The notes below the pieces were generated by a model that saw nothing but the letters and a program-made list of their open reading frames with translations, made no database searches and was not told where the DNA came from. Position numbers and translations under genes: made by a program. 41,747 nucleotides of DNA, taken from positions 1 to 41,747 of the forward strand of contig JAOPZF010000230.1 in the NCBI GenBank assembly GCA_025964255.1, written 5' to 3'. Of this stretch, positions 23,496 through 32,042 are shown piece after piece (within the stretch, counting starts at the first letter, position 1; each line of letters opens with the position of its first letter). The stretch is from Solirubrobacterales bacterium (GTDB taxonomy: Bacteria > Actinomycetota > Thermoleophilia > Solirubrobacterales > 70-9).

Positions 23496-24539
23496 ATGAG
23501 CGATTCCACCGACGCGCCGCGGCGCCCCGACGTCCCCCTCTCGATCCTCGACCTCGCGGCGGTGGGCCCGGACGAGACGATCGCCGACAGCTTCGCCGGC
23601 TCGGTCAAGCTCGCCCAGGCGGCGGAGCGGATCGGCTACAAGCGCATCTGGTACGCCGAGCACCACAACATCGGCTCGATCGCCAGCTCGGCGACCGCGG
23701 TACTGATCGCCCACGTCGGCGCCAACACCGAGAAGATCCGCCTCGGCGCCGGCGGGATCATGCTGCCGAACCACTCGCCGCTGGTGATCGCCGAGCAGTT
23801 CGGCACCCTGGAGACGCTCCACCCCGGGCGCATCGACCTCGGCCTCGGCCGCGCGCCCGGCTCCGACACCGCCGCCATGCGGGCGCTCCGCCGCGACGAG
23901 TTCTCCAGCGAACGCTTCCCTCAGGACGTCCAAGAGCTGCAGGGCCTGCTGTCGGACAACAGCCCGATCTCCGGCGTCATCGCGATCCCCGGCAAGGGCA
24001 CCTTCGTGCCGCTCTACATCCTCGGCAGCTCGCTCTTCGGCGCCCAGCTCGCCGCGGTCCTGGGACTCCCCTACGCGTTCGCCTCGCACTTCGCGCCGCA
24101 CTCGCTCTTCGACGCGCTGCAGACCTACCGCGAGAACTTCAAACCGTCGGCGCAGCTCGCCGAGCCCTACGCGATCGCCGGGGTCGGCGTGATCACCGCC
24201 GCCGATAAGGAGAGCGCCGAGGCGCAGCTCGAGATCACCCGCCGCGCCCGGGTGAAGAACCTCTTCAAGTCGCCCTCCGGCGGCAAGCTGAACGACGGTG
24301 AAGTCGACGAGGTCCTCAGCTCATATCGCGCCAAGGTGGTCGACGAGATGCTCACCTACTCGGCGGTCGGGACCGGCACCGAAGCGGCGGCTTACCTCGC
24401 CGACTTCCAGGAGAAGACCGGCGCCCAGGAGCTGATCACGGTCCACTACGCCGACTCGGTCGACAACCGGGTCAAGTCGGTCGAGCTACTGGCCGAGGCG
24501 GCCGAGCTGACCGAGGCCGCGGAGCCCACCGCCGCCTAG
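23496..24539 (+). CDS. LLM-class flavin-dependent oxidoreductase
   Basis: A 347-residue luciferase-like TIM-barrel protein (MsnO8 subgroup). Signature stretches are [49 protein letters not shown] and [16 protein letters not shown]. It would use reduced flavin and oxygen for a monooxygenase-type reaction; the substrate is unknown. The ATG at 23496 opens the conserved N-terminus; an ATG four codons upstream is also possible. The gene end overlaps the convergent HAD gene by four bases. Confidence 0.88.
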   Translation: MSDSTDAPRRPDVPLSILDLAAVGPDETIADSFAGSVKLAQAAERIGYKRIWYAEHHNIGSIASSATAVLIAHVGANTEKIRLGAGGIMLPNHSPLVIAEQFGTLETLHPGRIDLGLGRAPGSDTAAMRALRRDEFSSERFPQDVQELQGLLSDNSPISGVIAIPGKGTFVPLYILGSSLFGAQLAAVLGLPYAFASHFAPHSLFDALQTYRENFKPSAQLAEPYAIAGVGVITAADKESAEAQLEITRRARVKNLFKSPSGGKLNDGEVDEVLSSYRAKVVDEMLTYSAVGTGTEAAAYLADFQEKTGAQELITVHYADSVDNRVKSVELLAEAAELTEAAEPTAA

Positions 24540-25189
24540 AGCAGGCGGGCGACGGCTTCGACGAGGGAGTCGAGGACGACGGTCGCGCGCCCGAGTTCTT
24601 GCTCGGGGTGGGTGGTGCGGAAGGCGACGACGGACATGCCGGCGGCGAGGCCCGACTCGATTCCGGGCGGCGCGTCCTCGAGGACGAGGCAGCGGGCGGG
24701 GTCGACGCCGAGCCCGCGAGCGCCGAGCAGGAACGGTTCCGGGTCGGGCTTGCCGCGGGTGATCGAGTCGGCGGTGATCAGCACGGCGGGCGGCTCGAGG
24801 CCGGCGCCGCGCAGCCGCGCCGTCGCCAGTGCGGTCGAGCCGCTGGTGACGATCGCGATCGGGATCCGCCCCGCGAGCAGCTCGACGGCGCCGGGGTAGG
24901 CCACGACCGTCCCCGCGTCGTCGACCTCGTCGCTGTCGACCTTGCCCTGCTCGGCGACGCGTTCGTCCTCCGGCACCAACAGCGCGATCGTCTCCCGCGT
25001 CGGCCGGCCCATCGCGAAGCGGTGCGTCTCGTCCTCGTCGAGCCCACGCCGCCTCGCCAACGCGCCCCAGGCCCGCTCGCTCGAGGCAACCGAGTCGACC
25101 AGCGTCCCGTCGAGGTCGGCGAGGATCGCGGCGGGGGTCCAGATGTCGGCGGCGGCGCCCGGCGCGTCCTGCTGATCGATCTCGCTCAC
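24536..25189 (-). CDS. HAD hydrolase, sugar-phosphatase/phosphoglucomutase-like
   Basis: A 217-residue HAD-superfamily phosphatase. Motif I is [11 protein letters not shown] (Asp nucleophile), motif II is [12 protein letters not shown], the Lys is in [16 protein letters not shown] and motif IV is [14 protein letters not shown]. The subclass I cap between motifs I and II is helical. The pattern fits GS1-like sugar or polyol phosphatases. The start is GTG at 25189, ten residues before motif I region begins; the long upstream frame is antisense to the neighbouring HAD gene. Confidence 0.88.
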   Translation of the reverse strand: MSEIDQQDAPGAAADIWTPAAILADLDGTLVDSVASSERAWGALARRRGLDEDETHRFAMGRPTRETIALLVPEDERVAEQGKVDSDEVDDAGTVVAYPGAVELLAGRIPIAIVTSGSTALATARLRGAGLEPPAVLITADSITRGKPDPEPFLLGARGLGVDPARCLVLEDAPPGIESGLAAGMSVVAFRTTHPEQELGRATVVLDSLVEAVARLL

Positions 25190-25244
25190 CGGGCCGATCC
25201 TAGGGAAGTGGGTACCCGGGGCGACCCGACCGAGGAGCGTCCGC

Positions 25245-25913
25245 CTGAGACCCGTATCCCTGATCCTGCTCGACGTCAACGAGACCGTGTCCGACCCGGC
25301 GCCGCTGCGCGGCGTCCTCGAATCGGTCGGGGCGCCGCCGGCGACGCTCGAGGCCTGGCTGGCCGCCACGCTGCGCGATGGCTTCGCCCTGACCGCGGCG
25401 GGAGGCTACGCCGACTTCGAAACGCTGGCCGCGGGCGCGCTCGACGAATTGCTTCGCGACCTCGCCCCCGCGGCGGGCGCCGCCGAGCGCGACGCGGTGC
25501 TCAAGGCCTTCGGCGAGCTTGGCGTCCACGACGACATCCGGCCGGGCCTCGAAGCCGCTCGCGCGGCGGGGATCCCGGTCTCCACCCTCAGCAACGGCTC
25601 GACCGACTACGCCGAGTCGCTGCTGCGCCGCGCCGGGCTTACGGACCTCGTCGCCGAGAACTTCTCGGTCGCCGAAGTCGGTCGCTGGAAGCCCGCGCCC
25701 GAGCCCTACCGGCACGCCGCCGAGCGGAGCCGCCTTCCCTTGGAGGAAGTCGCGCTGGTCGCCGTCCATCCGTGGGACGTCGAGGGCGCCCGGCGCGCGG
25801 GTGCGCGGGCCGGCTGGGTCAACCGCGCGGGTGGTCCGTTCCCCAACTCGCTGCCGAACCCCAAGGTGGAGGGCCGGGACCTCACGGCGGTCGTCGTGGG
25901 GCTCCTCGGCTGA
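25245..25913 (+). CDS. HAD type II (2-haloacid dehalogenase-like), probable CTG start
   Basis: A 222-residue HAD hydrolase. Motif I LILLDVNETVSD carries the nucleophile Asp and the VNET variant of type II dehalogenases. Motif II is VSTLSNGSTDYAESLL, Lys lies in GRWKPAPEPY, and motif IV is VALVAVHPWDVEGARRAG. The first ATG/GTG in frame, at 25287, would remove the nucleophile. Upstream, GAGGAG at 25232-25237 lies seven bases before CTG at 25245, which restores the full motif, so a CTG start is proposed. It faces the other HAD gene across a 55-base divergent spacer and precedes the DUF1264 gene. Substrate unknown. Confidence 0.82.
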   Translation: MRPVSLILLDVNETVSDPAPLRGVLESVGAPPATLEAWLAATLRDGFALTAAGGYADFETLAAGALDELLRDLAPAAGAAERDAVLKAFGELGVHDDIRPGLEAARAAGIPVSTLSNGSTDYAESLLRRAGLTDLVAENFSVAEVGRWKPAPEPYRHAAERSRLPLEEVALVAVHPWDVEGARRAGARAGWVNRAGGPFPNSLPNPKVEGRDLTAVVVGLLG

Positions 25914-25947
25914 CCTGACGAAACACGCACGAAAGGTTGGAGAACTG

Positions 25948-26667
25948 ATGGCAAATCCGACGATTCCCGAACGAAAGAGCCCGATGGAGCCGGCGGGCGA
26001 AGGCCGCTCGCTCTGGCGGAAGACGCTGGAGGCGGGGGCCGCGCTGATCCAGGACACCACGCCGCTGAAGGACTTCGACATCTACGTCGCCGGCCTCCAC
26101 TGCGCCAAGGACGAGCCGGACATGCAGATGGAGGCGCACCATTACTGCCGACAGGTGAATCAGGATCTGCTGCAGTGCACGATCTTCGACGGCAACACGA
26201 TCGACGCCAACCTGATCGGCATCGAGTACATCATCTCCGAGCGGCTGTTCGAGGAACTTCCCGACGACGAGAAGCCTTCCTGGCACCCGCACAACTACGA
26301 GATCCTCTCCGGCCAGCTGGTCGCGCCGGGCCTGCCCGAGATCGCCGAGCGCGCCTTCCTCAAGGAACTCATGAACAGCTACGGCAAGACGTGGCACACG
26401 TGGCACACCGGGCGGCACGACGGCGAGGCCGGGGACCCGCTGCCGTTCGGCGAGGCGAAGCTGATGTGGTCGTTCAACCGGGACGGCGAGGCCGACGAGA
26501 GCCTGAAGCAGAACTTCAACCGCAACATGGAGGTCGACGAGGCGGACAAGCGCAATCAGCGGGCCCGGTTCGTCGACCTCGCCCACCCGCAGCACGGCGT
26601 CGACGCGATGGCGGCGCAGTTTGAGGACACGGAGCCGCTCCCCGGGGTGGTCGACGCCGACGAGTGA
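25948..26667 (+). CDS. DUF1264 / oil-body-associated-protein-like
   Basis: A 239-residue soluble protein of the DUF1264 family, known in plants as OBAP. The family pattern is clear: DIYVAGLHCAKDEPDMQMEA, HHYCRQVNQDLLQCTIFDG, LIGIEYIISERLFEELP, SWHPHNYEILSGQLVAPGLP and YGKTWHTWHTG with LPFGEAKLMWSF. His and Cys residues are strongly conserved and could bind a metal, but no enzyme activity is established. GGTTGGAGA precedes the ATG at 25948. It follows the HAD gene by 34 bases. In bacteria the role is unknown. Confidence 0.85.
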   Translation: MANPTIPERKSPMEPAGEGRSLWRKTLEAGAALIQDTTPLKDFDIYVAGLHCAKDEPDMQMEAHHYCRQVNQDLLQCTIFDGNTIDANLIGIEYIISERLFEELPDDEKPSWHPHNYEILSGQLVAPGLPEIAERAFLKELMNSYGKTWHTWHTGRHDGEAGDPLPFGEAKLMWSFNRDGEADESLKQNFNRNMEVDEADKRNQRARFVDLAHPQHGVDAMAAQFEDTEPLPGVVDADE

Positions 26668-26677
26668 TCCCCCCCGA

Positions 26678-26708
26678 GGGCCGACCGCGGCCCGTACGCG
26701 GCCGGCCC
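26678..26708. terminator. bidirectional terminator hairpin
   Basis: GGGCCGACCGCG at 26678-26689 pairs with 26697-26708 with one mismatch around a 7-base loop. It lies between the convergent stops at 26667 and 26714. Confidence 0.6.
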
Positions 26709-26713
26709 CGGGC

Positions 26714-28423
26714 CTAAACGCCGCTCCCTTTCGATATTTCGATCCGCCGCGCCGCCTTGGTCTTCTTGTGGCGCACGACGCAGCGGCGCTCGCGGTTCTT
26801 CGCGTGCTTTTGCGCGGCGACACAGACGAGCTTGCGCACCTTCGCCTGCGCCTTCCGCGCCTTCTTCTTGGCCGCCTTGCCGGCCGACCCGCGGGCGCCA
26901 CGCTTGCCGGCGGGACCATTGGGACCAACCTGCCCGACCGGACCCGTCTCACCCGTCGCGCCGGCCACTCCCGTCGGTCGGCTGGGACCGGTCGCACCCG
27001 TCGCACCTTCGGGACCCTGTGGCCCGACCACGGTCGCGACCGGCGTCGCGCCGACCCGCAGGGCGATCACGTCGCCGAACGGCACCGGCTGTTCGGCGGC
27101 CACCGCTTCGTTGCCGCGGTCGAGCCGCAGCACCCAGCTCTGATCGGCATTTTCGGGACCCTGCCCGTTCAGCGTGGCGAGCTTCGAGCCTTCGTAGGAG
27201 AACGAGCCCACGCAGCCTTCCGGATAGCTCGGGAAGGCTGCCGCCTGGGCGTCGGTCAGCAGCGTCCCCAGCGACGCTCCGCTCGGGCCTTCGACGCTGC
27301 ACATCCGCACGACGCCGGAGGGGCCTTCGATCGCCAACTCGTGGGCGACCGGCGTGCCGTCGGCGACGATCGGCGCCGGGCGCAAGCTCGGCAGAGCCGC
27401 GTCTTCGCGGGGGGGTGGTTCGACCACGAAGCCGTCGCCGGCGAGCGCCAAGGTGGCGAAGGTCGAAGCGTAGAGGTTCGGCGTTTCGCCGACTTCGGAG
27501 GGGAAGCCGCCTTCGCCCGCCCCGGTCGGCGTCTGCAACGAGATCAGGTAGTCGAGCGGCGTCGAGCCGGTCAGCCGCCATTCGATCCCCTCGAGGTCGA
27601 CGCCGCAGGCGTTCATCCCCATCACCGCGATCGCGGTGCTTTCGGTGTTCGTCGCTTCGATCGCGCCGGTCCCCGGCTGCTTCTCCCCGTGCAGGTAGGC
27701 GACTCCCGCCTGCACCGCCGGGTCATAGCCCGGCACACCGGCCTCACAGAGCGCCGCCAGCACGATGCCGGTCGTTTCAGCTCGCGGGAAGCCGCCCGGT
27801 TCGGTCCAGCCGCCGTCGGGTTCCTGCAGCTCGCGCAGCTTGGCGATCGCCGGGGCGAGCGCCCAGCGCGGCGTCGCGCTGGTGACGAGGCCGAGCAGGC
27901 CGAGCGCGCTCGGCGTCGGGAACGCCGCGGCTTCGGTGCCGCCGAAGCTGCCCGTCACCTGGTTCCACTTGCCGGCGATCCGCGCGGGGAGGTTCACCGT
28001 CGCCGAGACGCGCGAGGTGTCGAGCCCCGCGGGGTGGGCGATCAGGGCAAGCCGCGACCATTCTTCGGGCGCGAACTGGGACGGCGGGCCGGCCAATTCG
28101 CCGGTCGGGCTACCGTATTCGACGCTGAGGAAGTCCTGCAGGCTGGGTCCGCCGTTCGTCGCGTCGGCGGCGTTGACGCCGACCGCGGCCAGCGCGATCG
28201 CCGACCAGTCGGCGCCGAACCGAGAGTGTTCGAAGGCGATGCCGCCTTCGGGATCGGACGGTTCACCGCTCTCCGCCACCTTGCCCTTCAGGTAGGTCTC
28301 GGCCTTCGCCTTCGCGGCTTCGATCTGCGCCGGCGTGGCGGCCGAGGCGAGCGCCGGGAGCGCGGCCAGGGCGAGCAAAGACAGTAAGAACACGGCCAGG
28401 CGGCCGGACGACGACACTCTCAT
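26714..28423 (-). CDS. secreted transcobalamin-like protein with collagen-like tail
   Basis: A 569-residue exported protein. Residues 1-28 are a signal peptide ending ALASA. Residues about 30-330 form an alpha/alpha-toroid with prenyltransferase/squalene-oxidase-type repeats (ATPAQIEAAKAKAETYLKG, EPDGGWTEPGGFP, VLAALCEAGVPGYD). A DUF4430/transcobalamin-C-like domain follows (VVRMCSVEGPSGAS, then WVLRLDRGN and PFGDVIALRV). About 17 Gly-X-Y triplets come next, with one break at GPSRPT, then a Lys/Arg-rich tail. There is no DxDD motif, so it is not a cyclase. Cysteines in LCEAG, NACG, MCSV and GCVG match those of the gene at 28897, indicating paralogy. A cobalamin riboswitch precedes it. I infer extracellular binding of B12 or a related corrinoid, with trimerisation through the collagen-like part. 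Confidence 0.8.
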   Translation of the reverse strand: MRVSSSGRLAVFLLSLLALAALPALASAATPAQIEAAKAKAETYLKGKVAESGEPSDPEGGIAFEHSRFGADWSAIALAAVGVNAADATNGGPSLQDFLSVEYGSPTGELAGPPSQFAPEEWSRLALIAHPAGLDTSRVSATVNLPARIAGKWNQVTGSFGGTEAAAFPTPSALGLLGLVTSATPRWALAPAIAKLRELQEPDGGWTEPGGFPRAETTGIVLAALCEAGVPGYDPAVQAGVAYLHGEKQPGTGAIEATNTESTAIAVMGMNACGVDLEGIEWRLTGSTPLDYLISLQTPTGAGEGGFPSEVGETPNLYASTFATLALAGDGFVVEPPPREDAALPSLRPAPIVADGTPVAHELAIEGPSGVVRMCSVEGPSGASLGTLLTDAQAAAFPSYPEGCVGSFSYEGSKLATLNGQGPENADQSWVLRLDRGNEAVAAEQPVPFGDVIALRVGATPVATVVGPQGPEGATGATGPSRPTGVAGATGETGPVGQVGPNGPAGKRGARGSAGKAAKKKARKAQAKVRKLVCVAAQKHAKNRERRCVVRHKKTKAARRIEISKGSGV

Positions 28424-28454
28424 CAAAAGTCCCTTCCTCGAGGATCTGACGAAG

Positions 28455-28610
28455 GGATCGGAGGGAGGTCTCCTGGCTTCCGAGCTTTCCCCCCGCGCCT
28501 TCCCGGCTCTCGCCAGTGGCCGCGCACACACGGTGCGCTGCGAGGGGCATCCTCGGTCACAGTGGCGGGACCGCGCCGGTTTTTCACCGGACTTCCCTGT
28601 CCACCGATCC
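28455..28610 (-). promoter_or_regulatory. cobalamin riboswitch A
   Basis: On the minus strand the element carries GGGAAGTCCGGTG, then CGGTCCCGCCACTGTGA (B12 box region), GCCACTGG, GCCGGGAAGGCG and GAAGCCAGGAGACC, all classic cobalamin-riboswitch blocks. P1 is GGATCGG (28604-28610) with CCGATCC (28455-28461). Downstream, TCCCTTC (28451-28457) can pair with the ribosome-binding GAAGGGA of the 26714-28423 gene, a plausible translational switch. The anti-SD strand partly overlaps P1. Confidence 0.92.
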
Positions 28611-28691
28611 GCTATTCGGTTTGTGGCGGGCAACCTAGCGGACATCCATCCGTCGCGCCGCCGATCCGCCGCCCGACCTACTACCTTGCTC

Positions 28692-28795
28692 GCGCCGACT
28701 GGTGAGGGAACCCGGTGTGAATCCGGGACTGACGCGCAACGGTGATGGGACTGGCTTACCGCCGCTCCCGAGTCCGAATGCTCGCCCGCCGGCGC
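28692..28795 (+). promoter_or_regulatory. cobalamin riboswitch B
   Basis: Compact actinobacterial form: GGTGAGGGAACCCGGTGTGA, AATCCGGGACTGACGCGCAA, CGGTGATGGG and GAGTCCGAATGCTCGCCCGC. P1 is GCGCCG (28692-28697) with CGGCGC (28790-28795). CCTTCT at 28843-28848 can pair with AGAAGG at 28881-28886, the ribosome-binding site of the gene at 28897. The architecture differs from riboswitches A and C. Confidence 0.88.
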
Positions 28796-28896
28796 AGACA
28801 TAAGGACCCCTGTTTCGCGAACGGACGGTCGGTCATCTCCCCCCTTCTGACAGGGACGAGGCGCCGCCGTCCCCCAATCCAGAAGGAGCTCCATTG

Positions 28897-30297
28897 ATGC
28901 GTTCCATGACCGCGCGGCTGGCAGTGCTCGCCGCGATCCTGGTCTCACTGGCGGTGCCGACGATGGCCTCGGCGACGGTGAGCACGACCGAAATCAACGA
29001 ATCGCTCAGCAAAGGCGTCACCTACCTGAAGGGCCTGCAGTCCGAAGCCAACGGCGAAATCGCAGGCTTCGGCGGCGATTGGTCGCTTACCTCGCTGGCC
29101 GCCGCCGGCACCGCCGCGACCGACGTCAACAAATCCGGCATCGCGGGCCGCGACGCGCGCAGTTGGTACGAAAGCGTCGTCGGCGCAGCGGGCTGGCCCT
29201 CGGGCGGGCTCTCAACCGACTACGAGCGCGGCGCCCTCGACGCCTACGCGGCCGGTATCGATCCGGCCCGGATCTCGAAACGGTCGAACCTGCTCGCCGG
29301 CGTCGCGGGCTCCTACCAGCCCGCGAGTCCGGGCTACTACGGCGAAACGTTCAACGGGACCGTGTTCGGCCTCCTCGCCCTCGCCGACGTGAAGACGACC
29401 GCCGGGGTCAAACGGTTCCCGGCCAAGGTCTACGAAGGGGCGATCGCCGCGATCGAAGCCAACCAGCACACCGACGGAGGCTGGACCTGGCAGAAAGTCG
29501 CGGGCAACGAAACGGCGCTGAAAAGCGCGTCCGAACCGGACCTGACCGGGGCCGCGATGGCTGCCCTCTGCGACGCCGGCGTTCCCAACACCGCGACGAC
29601 GATCACCGAGGCGAAGGCCTATCTGGTGTCGATCTTCGAAAGCAAAACCGGGGCGTTCAAATCGGAATTCGGCAACAACACCGACTCCACCGCCTGGGCG
29701 GTCGACGGCCTGAAGGCCTGCAAGATCGATCCGCAGGGCAGTGAATTCACCGGCGCGGCGCCGGCCAAAAAGACGCCGCTGAACTACCTGATCAGCCAGC
29801 AGATCGCCAGCGGCACCGGCGCGGGCGGGTTCAAATACTCGACCGCCTCGACCGCCGAAGAGTACGCGAGTCAGGATGCGATCCGCGCCCTCGGCAGCGG
29901 CAGCTTCACCGCGGTCCCGCCGGTGCCGAAAAGCGGCGAACAGTGGCACGGCGTCAAATCCTTTGGCACGGTCGCGGGCGAAACCGACTCGTTGGCGCTA
30001 GTGATCGAAAAGGGCTCCGAACCGCTGAAGGTGTGCTCGGTGACGGTGAATCCGGAAGCAACGACGATCCCGCTGTCGAAGGTCCTCGACGCGGCCGTCG
30101 CCGGCGGCAGCAAACCGTCGGCGTGCGTGACCAGCTACCTGCCGAGCAGCGGCACCGGCGCGATCACGCAGGTCAACGGCGCGCCGAGCACGGCCGAAGC
30201 GCGCTGGAAGATCGGCATCGACGGCGGCGCCCTGGCGACCGCCGAACGCGGCACGACGATCCACGTCGGCGACACGATCTACCTGAAGTTCGAATAG
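28897..30297 (+). CDS. secreted transcobalamin-like protein
   Basis: A 466-residue exported protein: signal peptide 1-26 ending TMASA, an alpha/alpha-toroid from about 30 to 350 (YLKGLQSEANGEIAG, ANQHTDGGWTW, GAAMAALCDAGVP, STAWAVDGLKACKID), and a C-terminal DUF4430/transcobalamin-C-like beta domain from about 365 (LKVCSVTVNPEATT, RWKIGIDGGALA, HVGDTIYLKFE). The order toroid then beta domain is that of human transcobalamin and intrinsic factor. The ATG at 28897 follows AGAAGGAG by eight bases; a TTG one codon earlier is possible. Riboswitch B controls it. It is divergent from its paralogue at 26714. It lacks the collagen-like tail and any membrane anchor. Corrinoid binding is inferred. Nearly all Glu codons are GAA. 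Confidence 0.82.
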   Translation: MRSMTARLAVLAAILVSLAVPTMASATVSTTEINESLSKGVTYLKGLQSEANGEIAGFGGDWSLTSLAAAGTAATDVNKSGIAGRDARSWYESVVGAAGWPSGGLSTDYERGALDAYAAGIDPARISKRSNLLAGVAGSYQPASPGYYGETFNGTVFGLLALADVKTTAGVKRFPAKVYEGAIAAIEANQHTDGGWTWQKVAGNETALKSASEPDLTGAAMAALCDAGVPNTATTITEAKAYLVSIFESKTGAFKSEFGNNTDSTAWAVDGLKACKIDPQGSEFTGAAPAKKTPLNYLISQQIASGTGAGGFKYSTASTAEEYASQDAIRALGSGSFTAVPPVPKSGEQWHGVKSFGTVAGETDSLALVIEKGSEPLKVCSVTVNPEATTIPLSKVLDAAVAGGSKPSACVTSYLPSSGTGAITQVNGAPSTAEARWKIGIDGGALATAERGTTIHVGDTIYLKFE

Positions 30298-30308
30298 CCC
30301 CGAGGAAT

Positions 30309-30342
30309 CGCCCGCTCGCCGGTCTGGGCGGGCGGGCGGTTT
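30309..30342 (+). terminator. terminator-like hairpin
   Basis: CGCCCGCTCGCC at 30309-30320 pairs with 30327-30338 through one wobble, followed by GTTT. It lies just after the gene ending at 30297 and before riboswitch C, so the next operon probably has its own promoter. Confidence 0.6.
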
Positions 30343-30380
30343 CCGGCCGCGCCCCGAGCGTCTATGCTGCGCGGCCAAGA

Positions 30381-30536
30381 GGATCGGTGGACAGGGAAGT
30401 CCGGTGTGAAACCGGCGCGGACCCGCCACTGTGATCGAGCGCAGACCCCCCGTCGCAGTCATCGCGACAGCCACTGGCCCAGAAGCCGGGAAGGCGCGCC
30501 GGGGAGCTCGTCAGCCAGGAGACCTCCCTCCGATCC
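30381..30536 (+). promoter_or_regulatory. cobalamin riboswitch C
   Basis: Same length (156 bases) and same P1 (GGATCGG/CCGATCC) as riboswitch A, with GGGAAGTCCGGTGTGAAACC, GACCCGCCACTGTGA, GCCACTGGCCC, GCCGGGAAGGCG and GTCAGCCAGGAGACC. It is followed 36 bases later by the start at 30573. GCCCT near 30550 may pair with the AGGGGC that includes the ribosome-binding site. A and C look like duplicates. Confidence 0.93.
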
Positions 30537-30572
30537 GTGAACGTCGATCGCCCTCGCGGAAAGGGGCAAGGC

Positions 30573-32042
30573 ATGCGGATACGCAATCTCTTCGCGACGC
30601 TCTGCGTCGCAATTTCAGCTCTACTCGCGCTCACCTCGGTGGCCGGAGCGGCCCCAATCACCGTCAACGTGCGGATCGAGGGGGCAACCGAAACGCTGTT
30701 CGAAGGGCCGATCTCGGCGACCGCTCACGGTGTCAAAGCGAGCACCGACACGCAGGAACGCTCCTGCGACGGACTCAACTCGCTCGACCCCTGGAACACC
30801 GCCGCAGGCGTCACCCCGACCGCCTCCTCCGTCGACGCGATGTCGCTGATCGGCGAAAGCTTCGACGGCAAGTGGTACCCCGGCTTCAACGACTACTTCC
30901 TCAGCCGATTCGGCCCCGACGCGGAAAAAGAAGGGAGATCCTGGGGGATCCTGGTGAACAACACTTTCACCAACGTCGGCGGCTGCCAGTACCAGCTCGA
31001 CGAAGTCGACGAAGTGCTGATGGTCTTCAACGCCTTCGATTTCCGACCCTTCCTGGCGCTGTTTCCGGCGGCTGCGAACTACGCCTCCGGCCCGCGGCCG
31101 CTGACCGCGACGGCGACGCTGGGCCAGCCGTTCGAAGTCGAAGTCGCCTCCTACGAAGACGACGCCGAAGACGTCCCGCCCGACCACCCGGAGCGGACCG
31201 GCTCGACCGGCTTCGCGGGCGCCGACGTCTCGCCGGTCACCACCAACCCCATCAACGGCTTCGAGAAAGTCGACGTAGAAGATCAGGCCACGGTCGAAAC
31301 CGACTCGCACGGCAAGGCGTCGATCACCTTCACCACGCCGGGTTGGCACCGGATCAAGGCGACCGTGCCCGGCGCGACCGAAGAAGAAGCGATCCGCTCC
31401 AACCGGCTCGACGTCTGCATCGAAGGCAGTGGTGGCCAGCCGCTCGAAGGGGCGACCGAGTGCAGTGAACTGCCTGCCGCCGACCAGGTGCGGGTGCCGC
31501 AGGCGACCATCGAAGCGCCGGCCAGAGAACAGAAAGAACACGAAGCGCAAGAAGCGCAGAGACAGGAAGAACGCGAAGCGCGGGAAGGGGCGGAACGCAA
31601 AAAACGGGAAGCCGCCGAACAAGCCACGCGGGATAGAGAGGCGAAAGAAGCGGCCGAAGAGGCCGCCGCGAGCGGCACCGGGAAATCTTCGCTGCCGCCG
31701 GCCCCGCAGCCTCCCGCGATCGGTTCGACTCCGACGCCCGGCGCGCTCCGCGTGAGCGTCCCGAAGGTCGACCCGAAGCAACTGAAACAGGGGAAGGTCG
31801 CGCTCGCCTGGAAGGTGGTCGAAGCCGGCGCCGGGGTGAAGAGCTGGACGATCAGCTCGCAGTCGCTCGGCGCCAAGAAGGCGCCTTACGTGAAGCGGGC
31901 GAGCGGCTCGACCGCGACCTCGGCCTCGCTGAGGCTGCCGCCCGGTTCCTATCGCCTGCGGTTCGCGGTCACCGACGCCCGCGGGCGGACCTCCAACGTG
32001 ACGATCGGCAAGGTCGTGGTGCCCGGTGGCGGCCGCGGCTGA
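30573..32042 (+). CDS. secreted DUF4430 protein with charged helical spacer
   Basis: A 489-residue exported protein: signal peptide 1-26, then a DUF4430/transcobalamin-C-like domain (ITVNVRIEGATETLFEGP, SWGILVNNTFTNVGGCQY, DEVDEVLMVFNAF), an Ig-like beta region to about 300 (KASITFTTPGWHRIKATVPG), a Glu/Lys/Arg-rich helix around 320-385 that is probably a coiled coil, a Pro-rich joint and a final beta domain (GSYRLRFAVTDARGRTSNV). There is no toroid. The start is ATG at 30573 behind AAGGGG; a GTG at 30537 falls inside the riboswitch end. The following toroid gene overlaps it by 17 bases. A two-part receptor, DUF4430 here and toroid next door, is a reasonable inference. Confidence 0.8.
   Translation: MRIRNLFATLCVAISALLALTSVAGAAPITVNVRIEGATETLFEGPISATAHGVKASTDTQERSCDGLNSLDPWNTAAGVTPTASSVDAMSLIGESFDGKWYPGFNDYFLSRFGPDAEKEGRSWGILVNNTFTNVGGCQYQLDEVDEVLMVFNAFDFRPFLALFPAAANYASGPRPLTATATLGQPFEVEVASYEDDAEDVPPDHPERTGSTGFAGADVSPVTTNPINGFEKVDVEDQATVETDSHGKASITFTTPGWHRIKATVPGATEEEAIRSNRLDVCIEGSGGQPLEGATECSELPAADQVRVPQATIEAPAREQKEHEAQEAQRQEEREAREGAERKKREAAEQATRDREAKEAAEEAAASGTGKSSLPPAPQPPAIGSTPTPGALRVSVPKVDPKQLKQGKVALAWKVVEAGAGVKSWTISSQSLGAKKAPYVKRASGSTATSASLRLPPGSYRLRFAVTDARGRTSNVTIGKVVVPGGGRG

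Noticed and set aside
23438-25246. A 14-bp match GAGGAGCGTCCGCC near 23438 and 25232
   Set aside because: No inverted ends or further similarity around it; short matches of this composition are expected by chance.
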